Shown piece by piece: positions 26,497 through 35,891 of a stretch of 50,800 nt of DNA; the stretch's first letter is position 1, and each line of letters begins with the position of its first letter. The notes beneath the pieces were generated by a model. The model was given only the letters and a program-made list of their open reading frames with translations. It searched no databases and was not told the origin of the DNA. The position numbers were made by a program, and so were the translations under genes. Source of the stretch: Nitrospirota bacterium (lineage in GTDB: Bacteria; Nitrospirota; Nitrospiria; Nitrospirales; UBA8639); contig JAOTTP010000012.1 in assembly GCA_029864405.1 (NCBI GenBank), positions 1 to 50,800 of the forward strand. The letters are read 5' to 3'.

Positions 26497-27435
26497 ATGT
26501 CTGTTCTCAAGCGGCGATTCGAACCCGGCACCTTGCGGGCAAAGGTGCAAGCCAGAACCGCCCATGCCATGCAGTGCGGAGCGATTCACACGATTCCCAC
26601 GCGTTTCGAGTTGGTGGAACAAGGCGGCGTCAATTTTCTCATTCGGATTGTCGCCAACCTGGCCAGGAAGGGTCAGGCCAACGCCGATCAACAGCAACCC
26701 TCCCTGGCTGCCAATATGACTCAGAATCCCTTTCTTCCTTACGATCAGGACCTGTTTGTGGCGGACATATCTGATACGCATGTGTGTCTCTTAAATAAAT
26801 TTAACGTGTTGGATCATCACATGCTCATGGTCACGCGTGTGTTTCAGGAGCAGGAATCCTTGCTCACGGTGAGTGATTTCGAGGCGCTATTGGTGTGTCT
26901 GGCGGAATTCGAAGGGTTAGCCTTCTATAACGCGGGGGAGGCCGCAGGGGCGAGTCAACGGCACAAGCATTTGCAAATGGTCCCTCTTCCCTTGACGGCG
27001 GAAGTGTCTCAGATTCCCATTGAACCTCTTTTGAATACAGCCAGATTTGAGGGAGCAATGGGATTCGTTCCCGCTCTTCGTTTTTTGCATGTGCTGGTTC
27101 GGATGGATCCCGAATGGATCGTTTCTCCCTTGAAATGGGCACAAGAGTTGCTGAAGCAATATCTGGATATGTTGCGGACTGTCGGGTTGTCTGGCGGTGA
27201 AGCGGGAAGGGAAACCATGAGCCCTGGTCCGTACAATTTACTGGTCACACGACAATGGATGTTTCTGGTGCCGCGGTCTACTGAGTGTGTTGAGGGTATT
27301 TCGGTGAATGCCTTGGGGTTTGCCGGAGGCTTGTTGGTGAAGGATGAGCAGCAGCTCAATCTATTGAAAACGGTTGGGCCCATGACCGCACTTCAGCGAG
27401 TGGCCATGTGCGAGAGAAATATTCCGCAGGTTTAA
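26497..27435 (+). CDS. Ap4A phosphorylase-like (ATP adenylyltransferase family) protein
   Basis: 312 residues of the APA1/2 branch of the HIT superfamily, which splits diadenosine tetraphosphate with phosphate to ATP + ADP. The substrate-binding N-terminal half contains FLPYDQDLFVADIS and LLNKFNVLDHHMLMVTR. The nucleotidyl-transfer motif is RHKHLQ (155-160). A C-terminal domain with PGPYNLLVTRQWMFLVPR follows. Ap4A rises during heat and oxidative stress, so this fits the stress theme of the region. Confidence 0.85.
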   Translation: MSVLKRRFEPGTLRAKVQARTAHAMQCGAIHTIPTRFELVEQGGVNFLIRIVANLARKGQANADQQQPSLAANMTQNPFLPYDQDLFVADISDTHVCLLNKFNVLDHHMLMVTRVFQEQESLLTVSDFEALLVCLAEFEGLAFYNAGEAAGASQRHKHLQMVPLPLTAEVSQIPIEPLLNTARFEGAMGFVPALRFLHVLVRMDPEWIVSPLKWAQELLKQYLDMLRTVGLSGGEAGRETMSPGPYNLLVTRQWMFLVPRSTECVEGISVNALGFAGGLLVKDEQQLNLLKTVGPMTALQRVAMCERNIPQV

Positions 27436-27555
27436 GGGATTTGAGGGATACAACCGGTTTCCCTCTTGCCCTTCAATGAGTATACTTATGGCGTAGTTTG
27501 GAATGATGTTGGTTCACGTTGTCTTCATTACTCATAGGAGAGGGAAGGAAGAGCT

Positions 27556-28122
27556 ATGGATCTTCAGATTGACAGTCGAAATGTGACGATGACCCCACGG
27601 TGGAAAACCGAGATTGAAAACCGGATGGCCGATCTGCAGGCCGGCCATGATGATCTGATTCACGGGCGGGTGACACTCACAAAAAACGCCCATCATAAAA
27701 AAGCGCAAAATGTGGCGGAAGCCCTGGTGGTCGTCACGATGCCTGGCCGTCATACTCTGACGGCCAGAAAAGAGGAAAAGACCTTTGAAGAGGCTATCCG
27801 TGCGGCCTTCTTTGCCATGGAGATTGAAGTGAAGAAGTTTCGAGACAAACGGGCCTCCAAGGAAATTCGGGTCCCCTCTATTCCGTTACGCGGAGTGATT
27901 TCTAAATTGTTTCCCAAGGAAGGGTACGGCTTTCTTGTTCAGGACGGAGGAGGAGAGGTCTATTTTCACAAAAATGCCGTACATGGAATGAAATTCGAGG
28001 AACTTGAGGATGGGGTGGAGGTCTCGTTTAATGTGGAAGATGGGGAGAAGGGCCCCCAGGCCACCACGGTCAATCCGGTTCCCAGCCTTCCGGGAGCCGT
28101 CGAAAAAGCCGCCTTCTCCTGA
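27556..28122 (+). CDS. HPF/RaiA domain fused to a cold-shock domain
   Basis: 188 residues. Residues 1-100 have the ribosome hibernation factor pattern (IDSRNVTMTPRWKTEIENRM, KKAQNVAEALVVVTMPGRHT, then a helix). Residues 111-175 are a cold-shock domain with both RNP-like motifs, EGYGFLVQ and EVYFHKNAV. Cold-shock domains bind single-stranded RNA, so the fusion likely silences ribosomes while contacting mRNA or rRNA. A GGAGAGGGAAGGA-type ribosome site precedes the ATG. It is a second hibernation-type gene next to that in the N-ATPase operon. Confidence 0.88.
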   Translation: MDLQIDSRNVTMTPRWKTEIENRMADLQAGHDDLIHGRVTLTKNAHHKKAQNVAEALVVVTMPGRHTLTARKEEKTFEEAIRAAFFAMEIEVKKFRDKRASKEIRVPSIPLRGVISKLFPKEGYGFLVQDGGGEVYFHKNAVHGMKFEELEDGVEVSFNVEDGEKGPQATTVNPVPSLPGAVEKAAFS

Positions 28123-28267
28123 CGTGGCTTGACCAGGAGAAGCAAGACATCCAGGAGAATGGCATTTTCCCCTTAAAGATGAGGGGATACCGCGTGCGTG
28201 GCAGGGGCTCGAAGTTTCTGCTCTTTGAGAACGGTGGTGGAGGTGTTTGCGCGTTGAATCGAGTGGA

Positions 28268-29175
28268 TCATATCCACTCGCTCTCAGCGTGATCGTGTTG
28301 GGCTCCCCACAAATTACCCAGAGGGATTTCGTGCAGAGAATACGCCCCGGCTTGGAGGGTGGGGAGGGCCCGGGCAGCCGAAACCATGACTTCCGCGGTT
28401 AAGGCGGCCATATCGCCACGGGCTTCCATCAACAGGTGTTGGTGGCCAATCTGTCCAACCCGGCCACGCCGTTCAAGTACCAGTCCCTGGCCTTGTTCCT
28501 CAAGTGCCGCGACCGTGTCTACCGGGAAGACCAGGGTTTCTTCCTGGAGAAAGAGGGGGTCTGCCCGGATTGCTTCGATCACACGGTCCTGATCGGTCCC
28601 CTGTTCAATCTCGACATAGATATATCGTTGGAGTGTTCCTTCCGGGGTTCGCTGTTCTGTGCAGAGGGCATTCTTCACGCCAGGGACGCTTTCCACGGTG
28701 ATGGTGTGATGCAGGTGTTTCCCGGAACGATGAGTTGTTTGGGTATGGCCGTTGGGGATGAGCATCGCAAACAGGCTGCGAAACAAGGAAGCCGCTCCGG
28801 GATCCCAGCCGGCGCCGACAATGGCGGGCACTTTATGACGGGTGGCCGCTCGATGAATGGCTTCCTTGTGAGCATGGAACGCCTGACCGTGCAGCATGGC
28901 GCATTCCACGATAGGAATGCCCATCTGAAGAATCTCGTGCGCCATCCCCCGGTCACATCAGACGGGACACACAGCAGTGCACATTCGACCTCTCGAAGTT
29001 CGTGCAAATGCGCAGCAACCGGAATCCCATGAAAGACATCCGGTAAGGCCTGAGCCAGGCTTTCCTGGCGACGAATAATTCCAGCCAGAGTCAGGTCATC
29101 ACTTGAGAGAAGAAGTTCCCCGCATATCCTCCCGACTTTTCCATACCCGATAACCGTGATGCTGATCTTTTTCAT
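28268..29175 (-). pseudogene. ddh: meso-diaminopimelate dehydrogenase, frameshifted
   Basis: Two overlapping frames make one gene. Codons from 29175 give KKISITVIGYGKVGRICGEL (NADP Rossmann start) through ALLCVPSDVTGG. From about 28945 a second frame gives AHEILQMGIPIVECAML, VGAGWDPGAASLFRSLF and LTAEVMVSAARALP up to 28268. Together they match meso-DAP dehydrogenase, which reductively aminates tetrahydrodipicolinate in lysine and cell-wall synthesis. The shift maps to a run of five C (28946-28950 plus strand); one extra base there restores the frame. It may be a true mutation, a homopolymer sequencing error, or frameshifting. If inactive, the cell must make DAP by another route. Confidence 0.8.
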
Positions 29176-29242
29176 CTTTTGACCTCATTCTTCATTGGCC
29201 CTAAGGATGGGAACATAATCATGGTCTCTTGGGGCTTTTATA

Positions 29243-30376
29243 TTAACGGTCCCCTTCGAGATCAAGCTTCAACGAAAGAAATTTTAAGATATCTTTGAGC
29301 GCAACAATGCCGACGAGGCGATGGTTGGCCATGACGATGAGCCGGCTGTTTCCGGTCCGGTTCATCAGCGCGAGGGTTTGCATGACGTCGGTATCGGGGG
29401 CAATGGTGTTTTGGTTATTCAACGGGATGAGCAGGTCATTGACCGTGCGGTGGTCCCACTCCTGACGAGACACGTTGTTGACCTGGCGGGCATGAATACA
29501 GCCCACGAGCTGTGAATCGTTGACCACAGGAAAGATATCGTGGAGGTGCCGGTAGACGTACTGTTCCACGAATTCCCTGATGGAGAGATCTGAAGCAACC
29601 GTCACCACATGTGTGGTCATGAAGCGTCGGATCGGTTCTCCTTCGAAGGTCTGTCTGACGAGCAGGTGATCGTAGGACGTACTGGCGGCTCGATCGAGGA
29701 AGAGACCCAGCACGCAGAACCATATTCCATTCAGCGGCCGACCATGGAGGATATTGAGGACTCCCAAGATCATGAGGAGGAATCCAAAGCCTGACCCGAA
29801 ACGAGAAGCCAGTTGTGTCGCCCATCGAAGATTGCCTTTCCAATGCCATAACGCCGCGCGGAACATGCGCCCTCCGTCAAGGGGGAAGGCCGGGAACAGG
29901 TTGAACACCGCCAGGACCAAGTTGATAAAGCCCAAGTAGCCGAGAACCGCCAACATCGGGAGGGGAAGACCCAGCAGGCTTCCTAGTCCCTGCGCTCCAT
30001 AGAACCCCCCTGCCAGAAAGAGACTGGCCAATGGCCCGGCAATGGCCATGCGGAACTCGGCTTTGGCGTTCGGCGGCTCTTTGTCCATGTGAGCCACTCC
30101 GCCAAAAATAAACAGCGTAATCTGTGTAATCGGAATGTCGTATCGTCTTGCGACCAGGGAGTGAGACAACTCGTGCAGGATGAGGGATGCGAAGAGCCCG
30201 ATCGCCCCGGAGATTCCCATCACCCAATACGTGGCTTCAGACCAATCCGGGTAATCATTCGGGAAGAACCCCTTAGCCAACGACCAGACAATCAGCAGGG
30301 CAAGAAAGGGCCAGGTCCAATCGATGCCCACCTTAAATCCCAGCAGTTGAAAAAGCGTGAGTGTGCGTCTAAACAT
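29243..30376 (-). CDS. Site-2 protease (M50) with C-terminal CBS domains
   Basis: About 377 residues. Six or so membrane helices fill residues 10-235, with the zinc-binding HELSH in helix 2 and LDGGR (FPAFPLDGGRMF) in a later helix, the two halves of the intramembrane metalloprotease active site. The C-terminal ~130 residues are a CBS pair (RRFMTTHVVTVASDLS, and APDTDVMQTLAL to LVGIVALKDIL), typical of bacterial group-III S2P that may sense adenylates. The ATG at 30376 has GAGGTC upstream. Substrates are unknown. Confidence 0.9.
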   Translation of the reverse strand: MFRRTLTLFQLLGFKVGIDWTWPFLALLIVWSLAKGFFPNDYPDWSEATYWVMGISGAIGLFASLILHELSHSLVARRYDIPITQITLFIFGGVAHMDKEPPNAKAEFRMAIAGPLASLFLAGGFYGAQGLGSLLGLPLPMLAVLGYLGFINLVLAVFNLFPAFPLDGGRMFRAALWHWKGNLRWATQLASRFGSGFGFLLMILGVLNILHGRPLNGIWFCVLGLFLDRAASTSYDHLLVRQTFEGEPIRRFMTTHVVTVASDLSIREFVEQYVYRHLHDIFPVVNDSQLVGCIHARQVNNVSRQEWDHRTVNDLLIPLNNQNTIAPDTDVMQTLALMNRTGNSRLIVMANHRLVGIVALKDILKFLSLKLDLEGDR

Positions 30377-30416
30377 GCGTGATGACCTCAACAACAGTAT
30401 GGGTGATTGTGCATGA

Positions 30417-32138
30417 TCATGTCCGGCGAAGCAGCGTCTTGAGTGCTTTCAAACGGCGGGTATTCAGAATATCCGCTGGCTCTAGCCAACCCCGACGGGC
30501 CTGTCCCACGCCAAATCGCATGAAATCCAGATCGGTGGTCCGGTGCGCATCGGTGGAAATCGCCACGTTCACCCCCATATCTTTCGCCATCTTGCAGTGG
30601 AGAGCATTCAGATCGAGCCGTACCGGTTGGGCGTTGACCTCCAGGTAACACCCGCGCTCCAAGGCCGCAGCCATGATCTGCTCCATGTCGATCTCATAGG
30701 GTTCCCGTTCATTGAGCATGCGGCCGGTGGGATGCGCCAGGAGAGAGAAAGAGGGATGATCCATCGCCCGAATGATGCGTTCCGTCTGTTTTGCCCTCGT
30801 CAGATTGAATTGGTAATGGATAGCGCAGACCGTGAGATCCAAACGTGATAACAGGTCATCAGAGAGATCAAGTGAGCCGTCCTCCAGGATATCCACTTCG
30901 GCCCCCTTGAGGAGAGTGAAGCCTTTGAATGTGTCATTGAGCCGGTCGATTTCATCAAGCTGCGCAGCAAGGCGTGTGGCATCCAACCCGTGCGCAATCG
31001 TGACGCGTTGAGAATGGTCGCAGATGGCCAGATATTCGTACCCTTTCTCTTGGGCGGCCAGGGCCATCTCTGCAATCGAGAAATGGCCGTCGCTGGATTT
31101 GGAATGGGAATGCAGATCGCCACGGATATCCTTGAGCGTGACGAGGTCGGGGAGAGCATGGCGTAAGCCGGCTTCTACCTCACCCCAATTTTCTCGCAGC
31201 TCAGGCTCAAGGTAGGGGAGACCGACCCGGGCATAGACCTCTTCCTCCGTCCGTCCCGCAATGCGGGTTTCCCCTCGAAAGACCCCATATTCATTGAGCT
31301 TGAATCCTTTTTTGACAGCCAGCGACCGGACCGCAATGTTGTGCGCTTTGGAGCCGGTGAAATATTGAAGGGCCGCTCCATAGCTTTCTTCAGGAACCAC
31401 ACGCAAATCGACCTGGAGACCCGACCGGAGAATAACGGTTGCCCGGGTGTGGCCTTTGGAGACAACGGTCGCCACCTCGTCATAGGCCACAAAGTGATCC
31501 ATCAGTATGTTCGCCTGTGTGCACGTCACCAGGATATCCAAATCACCAATCGTGTCTTTTCTCCGGCGATAACTGCCGGCCACAATCGCCTCTTTCACGC
31601 CCTTGGCATTTCGCAGGTAGTCGAGGATCGGCTCCGCAAACTCTTCGGCCGTACTGATCTTGATCCGCTGTTCCCTGCCTGAGCGGCGGTCCGTCTCGGC
31701 GAGAATTTTTTCTTCGATTTTTGGTCCAAAGCCGTGAAGCTCCCGAATCTTTCCGGCGCGAGCCGCCTTCGCAAGCCCCTTCAGATCCTGGATGCCGAGT
31801 GTGTCGTAGAGCATTTTCACCCGCTTGGGCCCAAGCGTGGGAATCTTCGCCAGTTCTGCAAGTTGACCGGGCAGTTGAGAACTCACTTGGTCCAGAAGTG
31901 AGAGATGCCCCGTCTCCACCATTTCTTGAATTTTGGCCGCTAAATCTCTTCCGATACCAGGGAGCTCGGAAAGATCTGTGCCCTCGGCCAACATCGAGGT
32001 CACGCTGTGAGGCAGACCTTCAATCGTTTGAGCGGCCTTACGATAAGCTCGAATACGAAAAGGATTGGCCCCTTGAATTTCGAGAAGCTCAGCCAGACGG
32101 CTGAACATATCGGCAATTTCGGTGTTATGCACTGGCAT
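30417..32138 (-). CDS. polX: DNA polymerase X with PHP domain
   Basis: 573 residues. N-terminal helix-hairpin-helix repeats (ELPGIGRDLAAKIQEM, HGFGPKIEEKI) precede the polymerase palm with GSYRRRKDTIGDLDIL, whose two Asp bind Mg2+. A C-terminal PHP domain (DLHSHSKSSDGHFS, and HSQRVTIAHG, EINAQP-like VNAQP) supplies 3'-5' exonuclease activity. Bacterial PolX fills gaps in base-excision repair. It is a single gene, 40 bp upstream of the protease gene on the same strand. Confidence 0.95.
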   Translation of the reverse strand: MPVHNTEIADMFSRLAELLEIQGANPFRIRAYRKAAQTIEGLPHSVTSMLAEGTDLSELPGIGRDLAAKIQEMVETGHLSLLDQVSSQLPGQLAELAKIPTLGPKRVKMLYDTLGIQDLKGLAKAARAGKIRELHGFGPKIEEKILAETDRRSGREQRIKISTAEEFAEPILDYLRNAKGVKEAIVAGSYRRRKDTIGDLDILVTCTQANILMDHFVAYDEVATVVSKGHTRATVILRSGLQVDLRVVPEESYGAALQYFTGSKAHNIAVRSLAVKKGFKLNEYGVFRGETRIAGRTEEEVYARVGLPYLEPELRENWGEVEAGLRHALPDLVTLKDIRGDLHSHSKSSDGHFSIAEMALAAQEKGYEYLAICDHSQRVTIAHGLDATRLAAQLDEIDRLNDTFKGFTLLKGAEVDILEDGSLDLSDDLLSRLDLTVCAIHYQFNLTRAKQTERIIRAMDHPSFSLLAHPTGRMLNEREPYEIDMEQIMAAALERGCYLEVNAQPVRLDLNALHCKMAKDMGVNVAISTDAHRTTDLDFMRFGVGQARRGWLEPADILNTRRLKALKTLLRRT

Positions 32139-32228
32139 GGATGTCGACCGTATCCTCTGATGACATGGCTCGTGTTGAAGTATACCCGTCAGACGGTATC
32201 GGGTTGACGAAGGTCGTGAGACCCAATG

Positions 32229-33515
32229 TTATTCTTCCTTTCCCTGTTGATCGGAGACCATACGACCTGTGCCCTCCGAACGTGGATCAAGCGCCAAAAT
32301 GGCTTGAGTGGTCCTGGGGACACTGACAAAAGCCGTTTTCTCTGTCTCAGGGACCGGCGAGCGTTTCCAAATGCGTGCCACGGTATAACCGGTCAACGCC
32401 AAATGAATACTCCCTGTAAAGAGAAAAAGGCCAATAGGCCCTGCTAAGGTCATGAACCATGCCCCAAGATAGGGACCGACAATGGCACCAAATCCAAATA
32501 CCATCAGCAAATCACGGCTGACTTGAGTGAAGCTTTCGGGGGGCGCAAAGTCGTTGGCATGGGCAAGACAGAGCGCGTAGAGAGGAAGTGCCCCCGCCCC
32601 GAACACAAGAGCCAGCGTCAGAATGAGTAGTTCATTGCTCTTGTCTTCAAGCGCTAAGACCCCTGCTGCCAGTGCAGCCGTGAGACATGTGCCAGCAATG
32701 ATCCGGCGACGATCCACCCAATCCGACCAGCGACCCAACGGCCATTGAGTGAGTGCTCCGCCGAAAACTGCCGCGCTCATGAATAGGCCAATTTGGAACG
32801 GGGCAAGGCTATGGGATTGCGCATAGATTGGCCCCAGCGTCCAAAACGCGCCATTCGTGGCGCCGATACTCAAACAGCCGACCAAACCGACAGGAGAGAT
32901 CCGGTAGAGTTCACGAAGGCGAAGAGGCTTTTCCGAGGCCGGTGCTGGTGCCGGCCCGGTGCCAAATGCGACCGGGACGATAGCGAGACAGATGCCAATG
33001 CTGACCAATGCGAAGGGATATAACCCGGCGGGGTTCATCCCGGCGAAGAGCAATTTACCGCCAATCACCGCAACCCAGCTCACCAGCATATAGGTGCCGA
33101 GGATATGTCCGCGGGTGCCGGTTGTGGCCTGGTCGTTCAACCAGCTTTCAATAGCCACGTAGAGCCCTGAAAAACAAAATCCAATCGCCACCCGCAACCC
33201 GAACCAGACCGGAACGGTAATCACAAAGTCATGGAGAAGAAACGCAGCGGCGGCCAGTGCGGCAAATCCTGAGAATACCCGGATATGCCCGACTCGTTGG
33301 ATGAGGGCGGGGACCGATAGACAACCGATGACGAAGCCCAAATAGAATGCGGTTCCCAGTAAGCCGATTGAAAGGGTCGAAAAGCCTTCCAGCTGAGCCC
33401 GAATGGGCACCAGGATCCCTTGCAGCCCGTCCCCTAGTTGAAAGAAAAGGACCGTCAGCAGAAGATACGAAATGGCGAACAGGGAGGATTTGGTAAGAGT
33501 CTTGGAGGGGCACAT
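32229..33515 (-). CDS. MFS transporter
   Basis: 428 residues and about 12 membrane helices. The MFS cytoplasmic loop motif reads GRWSDWVDRRRII between helices 8 and 9, and RVGHIRVF in the first half. It resembles the YcaD-like subgroup; the substrate is unknown. It lies 90 bp upstream of polX in the same direction. No regulator gene is adjacent. Confidence 0.85.
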   Translation of the reverse strand: MCPSKTLTKSSLFAISYLLLTVLFFQLGDGLQGILVPIRAQLEGFSTLSIGLLGTAFYLGFVIGCLSVPALIQRVGHIRVFSGFAALAAAAFLLHDFVITVPVWFGLRVAIGFCFSGLYVAIESWLNDQATTGTRGHILGTYMLVSWVAVIGGKLLFAGMNPAGLYPFALVSIGICLAIVPVAFGTGPAPAPASEKPLRLRELYRISPVGLVGCLSIGATNGAFWTLGPIYAQSHSLAPFQIGLFMSAAVFGGALTQWPLGRWSDWVDRRRIIAGTCLTAALAAGVLALEDKSNELLILTLALVFGAGALPLYALCLAHANDFAPPESFTQVSRDLLMVFGFGAIVGPYLGAWFMTLAGPIGLFLFTGSIHLALTGYTVARIWKRSPVPETEKTAFVSVPRTTQAILALDPRSEGTGRMVSDQQGKEE

Positions 33516-33839
33516 ACGGTTGTGAACGACAATGGGGTGAAAATTTAAAAGGTCACACGCTTATTCGTGCCTGAAGTTGAACGGATCATCACGACGTGAT
33601 CGTCTTAGGCCTGTCCCGTGTAATCCTGGCCTCCTGTTGGTCATGTGTGGCTCCACCGTCCCGGCACATGATTGTCTGAGCTGGATGGTGCTTGTGGGAA
33701 TGCGGCTATCGACTTGCCTCGTAAGAATTTGTACTATTTCGTTCCGGAATGGTGAAGTGGCCGGTCTATCCATTTGAGACGTTTCTTGAGGGTTCATGAA
33801 GACTGTTGGCATGGTTATCCTATAGATAAAGGACGCGCA
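33516..33839. other. Intergenic region without recognised feature
   Basis: A 324-bp divergent gap. A minus-strand open frame at 33561-33812 exists but has no family features, an odd composition and no good ribosome site, so it is not called. Confidence 0.45.
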
Positions 33840-34154
33840 ATGACCAGAGAAGACTTTTGCGAAGCAGCCTTCAGTGAACTCCAGCGAATTGAACGTGGGG
33901 AGGCCAGCGTGGAATTAGTCGCCGGAGATATTCTAGAGGGCAAGGTTGAATATCAGACGAGCGGTGGGTGGAAGATTGTGGTCTTCAGTGATGGGGATGT
34001 GTGGGATTATGTGCGAGCGATGACTCCTCCAACCAAGGAGCATTTTGAGATGTGGCCTGAACAGGAGAAAGATGATTGTGAAGGGTTTCGAAAAATCAGA
34101 GCGTATCACCCGCCTCCTGCTCAACTAAAGACCATCTGGGGGTTTTTATCCTGA
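33840..34154 (+). CDS. Small hypothetical protein, 104 aa
   Basis: Not recognised with confidence. The ATG at 33840 has AAAGGA 7 bases upstream; the frame is open further up, but that start is weaker. The protein is acidic and soluble, with a core GGWKIVVFSDGDVWDYVRAM that recalls small proteins of the type 'W-x-hydrophobic-x-F-x-D-x-D-x-x-D-Y'. It is followed by a repeat-rich gap and two more small genes. Confidence 0.6.
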   Translation: MTREDFCEAAFSELQRIERGEASVELVAGDILEGKVEYQTSGGWKIVVFSDGDVWDYVRAMTPPTKEHFEMWPEQEKDDCEGFRKIRAYHPPPAQLKTIWGFLS

Positions 34155-34201
34155 TCCAATGCCCGGCAGGGGAGTAGAGGCATAAAAGAACCGTGTTCTC
34201 C

Positions 34202-34274
34202 GTCATGCCAGACATTCCCAATCGGGCATCCATCCGCGTTCGTCATGCCCGACATGTTCAATCGGGCATCCATC
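34202..34274. repeat. Two adjacent GTCATGCC...GGGCATCCATC palindromes
   Basis: Two GCCCGA-stem family members lie in direct orientation 40 bp apart (34202-34234 and 34242-34274). The first has a stem mismatch (GCCAGA against TCGGGC); the second has a perfect stem. They fill part of the 34155-34453 gap; the rest holds nothing recognised. Confidence 0.7.
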
Positions 34275-34453
34275 TACTCCGCTCCGGCATGCCTGTGGTC
34301 GGAGCCTGCCCCTGCAAGAAGTTTGGCAGGGGCCAGGAATCTATCTCAGCTTTTCGTCATACTGCATGACAGAATTGATGTGGAAATGATCACAACCATG
34401 CTATAAAGATTTTTCAAACAAAGGGAAAGTTCCCTCCGCATTATGAGAACGAT

Positions 34454-34696
34454 GTGAGTATCCGTGAACAAAATGAGCGAAAATTCCCAAATTGGGAAAT
34501 TCTTGAAACTGGAGGTAGAAAATATTGGCTTGACGTCCGGGGTCGCCTAGGCTGGAAAGCCCGCTATGTAAAGGAGGTTGACGCAAACGAGGTCACAATG
34601 CGATTTTATCAAGAAATATTTAATGAAATGGAAAAACTCGTCGAAGTCCACCACAAATATCCAATTGATCAGGGCCATCAAAAGGTTGAAGAATGA
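34454..34696 (+). CDS. Small protein of unknown function, first of a two-gene cassette
   Basis: 80 residues from a GTG at 34454; core KFPNWEILETGGRKYWLDV, then GRLGWKARYVKEVD. The family is not named here, but the composition (aromatic, charged, YPIDQGH end) looks conserved. The frame stays open and protein-like upstream to 34382 (KGKFPPHYENDV directly before the GTG) without any ATG, GTG or TTG. The real start may therefore be a rare codon near 34403-34409, or the 5' end has been altered. The stop overlaps the next gene's start by 4 bp (ATGA). Confidence 0.6.
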   Translation: MSIREQNERKFPNWEILETGGRKYWLDVRGRLGWKARYVKEVDANEVTMRFYQEIFNEMEKLVEVHHKYPIDQGHQKVEE

Positions 34697-34959
34697 TGGA
34701 AGTCATTACCCGCCAAACAGTCGTCGATAAGCTCGCGGCCTACTTACAACATGAGCTAGCACTTCCCACTCTCGTCATGTGGGCAGAAACAGCCCTCATG
34801 GAGGGCGAATTTGAACGCCAACATTTCGGAGAAATTCGAGACGCCGTGGCAAGGCTGGGGGTTGCTGATGTACGCGCCTTTGGCCTAACTTGGGAAGACT
34901 GCGAACAATTGCTGAAGCGATTAGGCTATTCAGCACATGTCCACATCCAAGCAACCTGA
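34693..34959 (+). CDS. Small helical protein of unknown function, second of a two-gene cassette
   Basis: 88 residues, predicted all-helical (VVDKLAAYLQHELALPTLV, EIRDAVARLGVADVRAFGL, WEDCEQLLKRLGY). ATGs at 34693 and 34696 both overlap the preceding stop. Tight coupling with a small partner and a repeat-rich setting resembles toxin-antitoxin or small accessory modules, but no known toxin fold was seen. Confidence 0.6.
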   Translation: MMEVITRQTVVDKLAAYLQHELALPTLVMWAETALMEGEFERQHFGEIRDAVARLGVADVRAFGLTWEDCEQLLKRLGYSAHVHIQAT

Positions 34960-35521
34960 CGAAGAAAAATTCACAACGTAATTCTCAACACCATCGGCCG
35001 CGCCATCGTTTCGTAATTTGCCAATACCAACATTTTCACTTCGGGCATCCATCTTCCTCTTCGTCCACCACCCGGTAGTCATCGGGCATCCATTTTCCTC
35101 TCCGTCATTCCTCCCCTCTCCTCATTGTCATCCTGATCCATTCGACTTTGCTCAGGACAAGGGCTCCGGCGAAGGATCTGAGCCCAGCCCACCCCGCGAA
35201 GGATCACACCAACGTTTTCCTCGGCTCCGTCATGCCCGACAGTTGTTATCGGGCATCCATCTTTCAATCCAGTACACCCACGAATAATTAGTAGGCATCC
35301 ATCAAAATCATTCCCCTTCTTTGTAAGCAGGGCGCAGGTTCGAAGAGGGTATGCGGGGGAGGTAGCCTCCGCGCAGCATTCCATAACCTGGTTAAGCAGC
35401 AGAACACCAAAAAAAATAAGCAACCCTTTCCCAGCGTCGAATTCCCGATCAAATGCGTGGTGATCCGCTAACAGCTGGGCACAAGCATGAACCCTTCGAA
35501 TCAGCAATCGGAGCAGCCCGA
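34960..35521. repeat. Repeat-rich intergenic region
   Basis: It contains partial GGGCATCCAT ends at about 35041-35056 and 35083-35094, a long CTCAGGA/CTTCGCC-type element at about 35127-35180 and a perfect GCCCGA-stem palindrome at 35229-35261. A further decayed end (GGCATCCATC) lies at about 35292. Nothing else is supported from 35300 to 35521. Confidence 0.65.
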
Positions 35522-35737
35522 ATGGCCGCGTTATTCATGAAAGAACTGGTGAGTATGCCCGAGCGACACAGTGTGGGGTTTTTGATCGCCACCATACTCT
35601 TGATTCTTCTGGAAGTGGAAGCGACAGAAGGATAGCACCTGGTCCACATACTGGAGGTTGTGGGCGTGATGGTGCTGTTCTATTTTGCATGGGCAGCCTG
35701 GCGATCGAGAAAAGAGCGGCGTCGCCCTATCCGCTGA
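35522..35737 (+). pseudogene. Possible small two-helix membrane protein interrupted by TAG
   Basis: From ATG 35522 (GGAG 8 bases upstream) the frame gives a membrane helix (SVGFLIATILLILLEVEAT), a TAG at 35633, then in the same frame a second hydrophobic stretch (HILEVVGVMVLFYFAWAAW) and a basic end SRKERRRPIR before TGA at 35735. The continuity suggests a broken two-helix protein. The family is not recognised; the call is tentative. Confidence 0.4.
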
Positions 35738-35891
35738 GAACAGCGGCACGCCACCAAGGCGCACCGCTTCTTCAAGGACCTTCTTGCATGATTTCTAACA
35801 ATACCCCGGAAATCAGGCACGTACGCATGGCAACCAAAATGAGAACATGCCACAGGCAATGAGTGAACGGGAATGATGCAACAACACCGGG

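Noticed and set aside
33561-33812. 83-codon minus-strand frame before the 104-aa gene
   Set aside because: No family features or good ribosome site; composition unlike neighbours.
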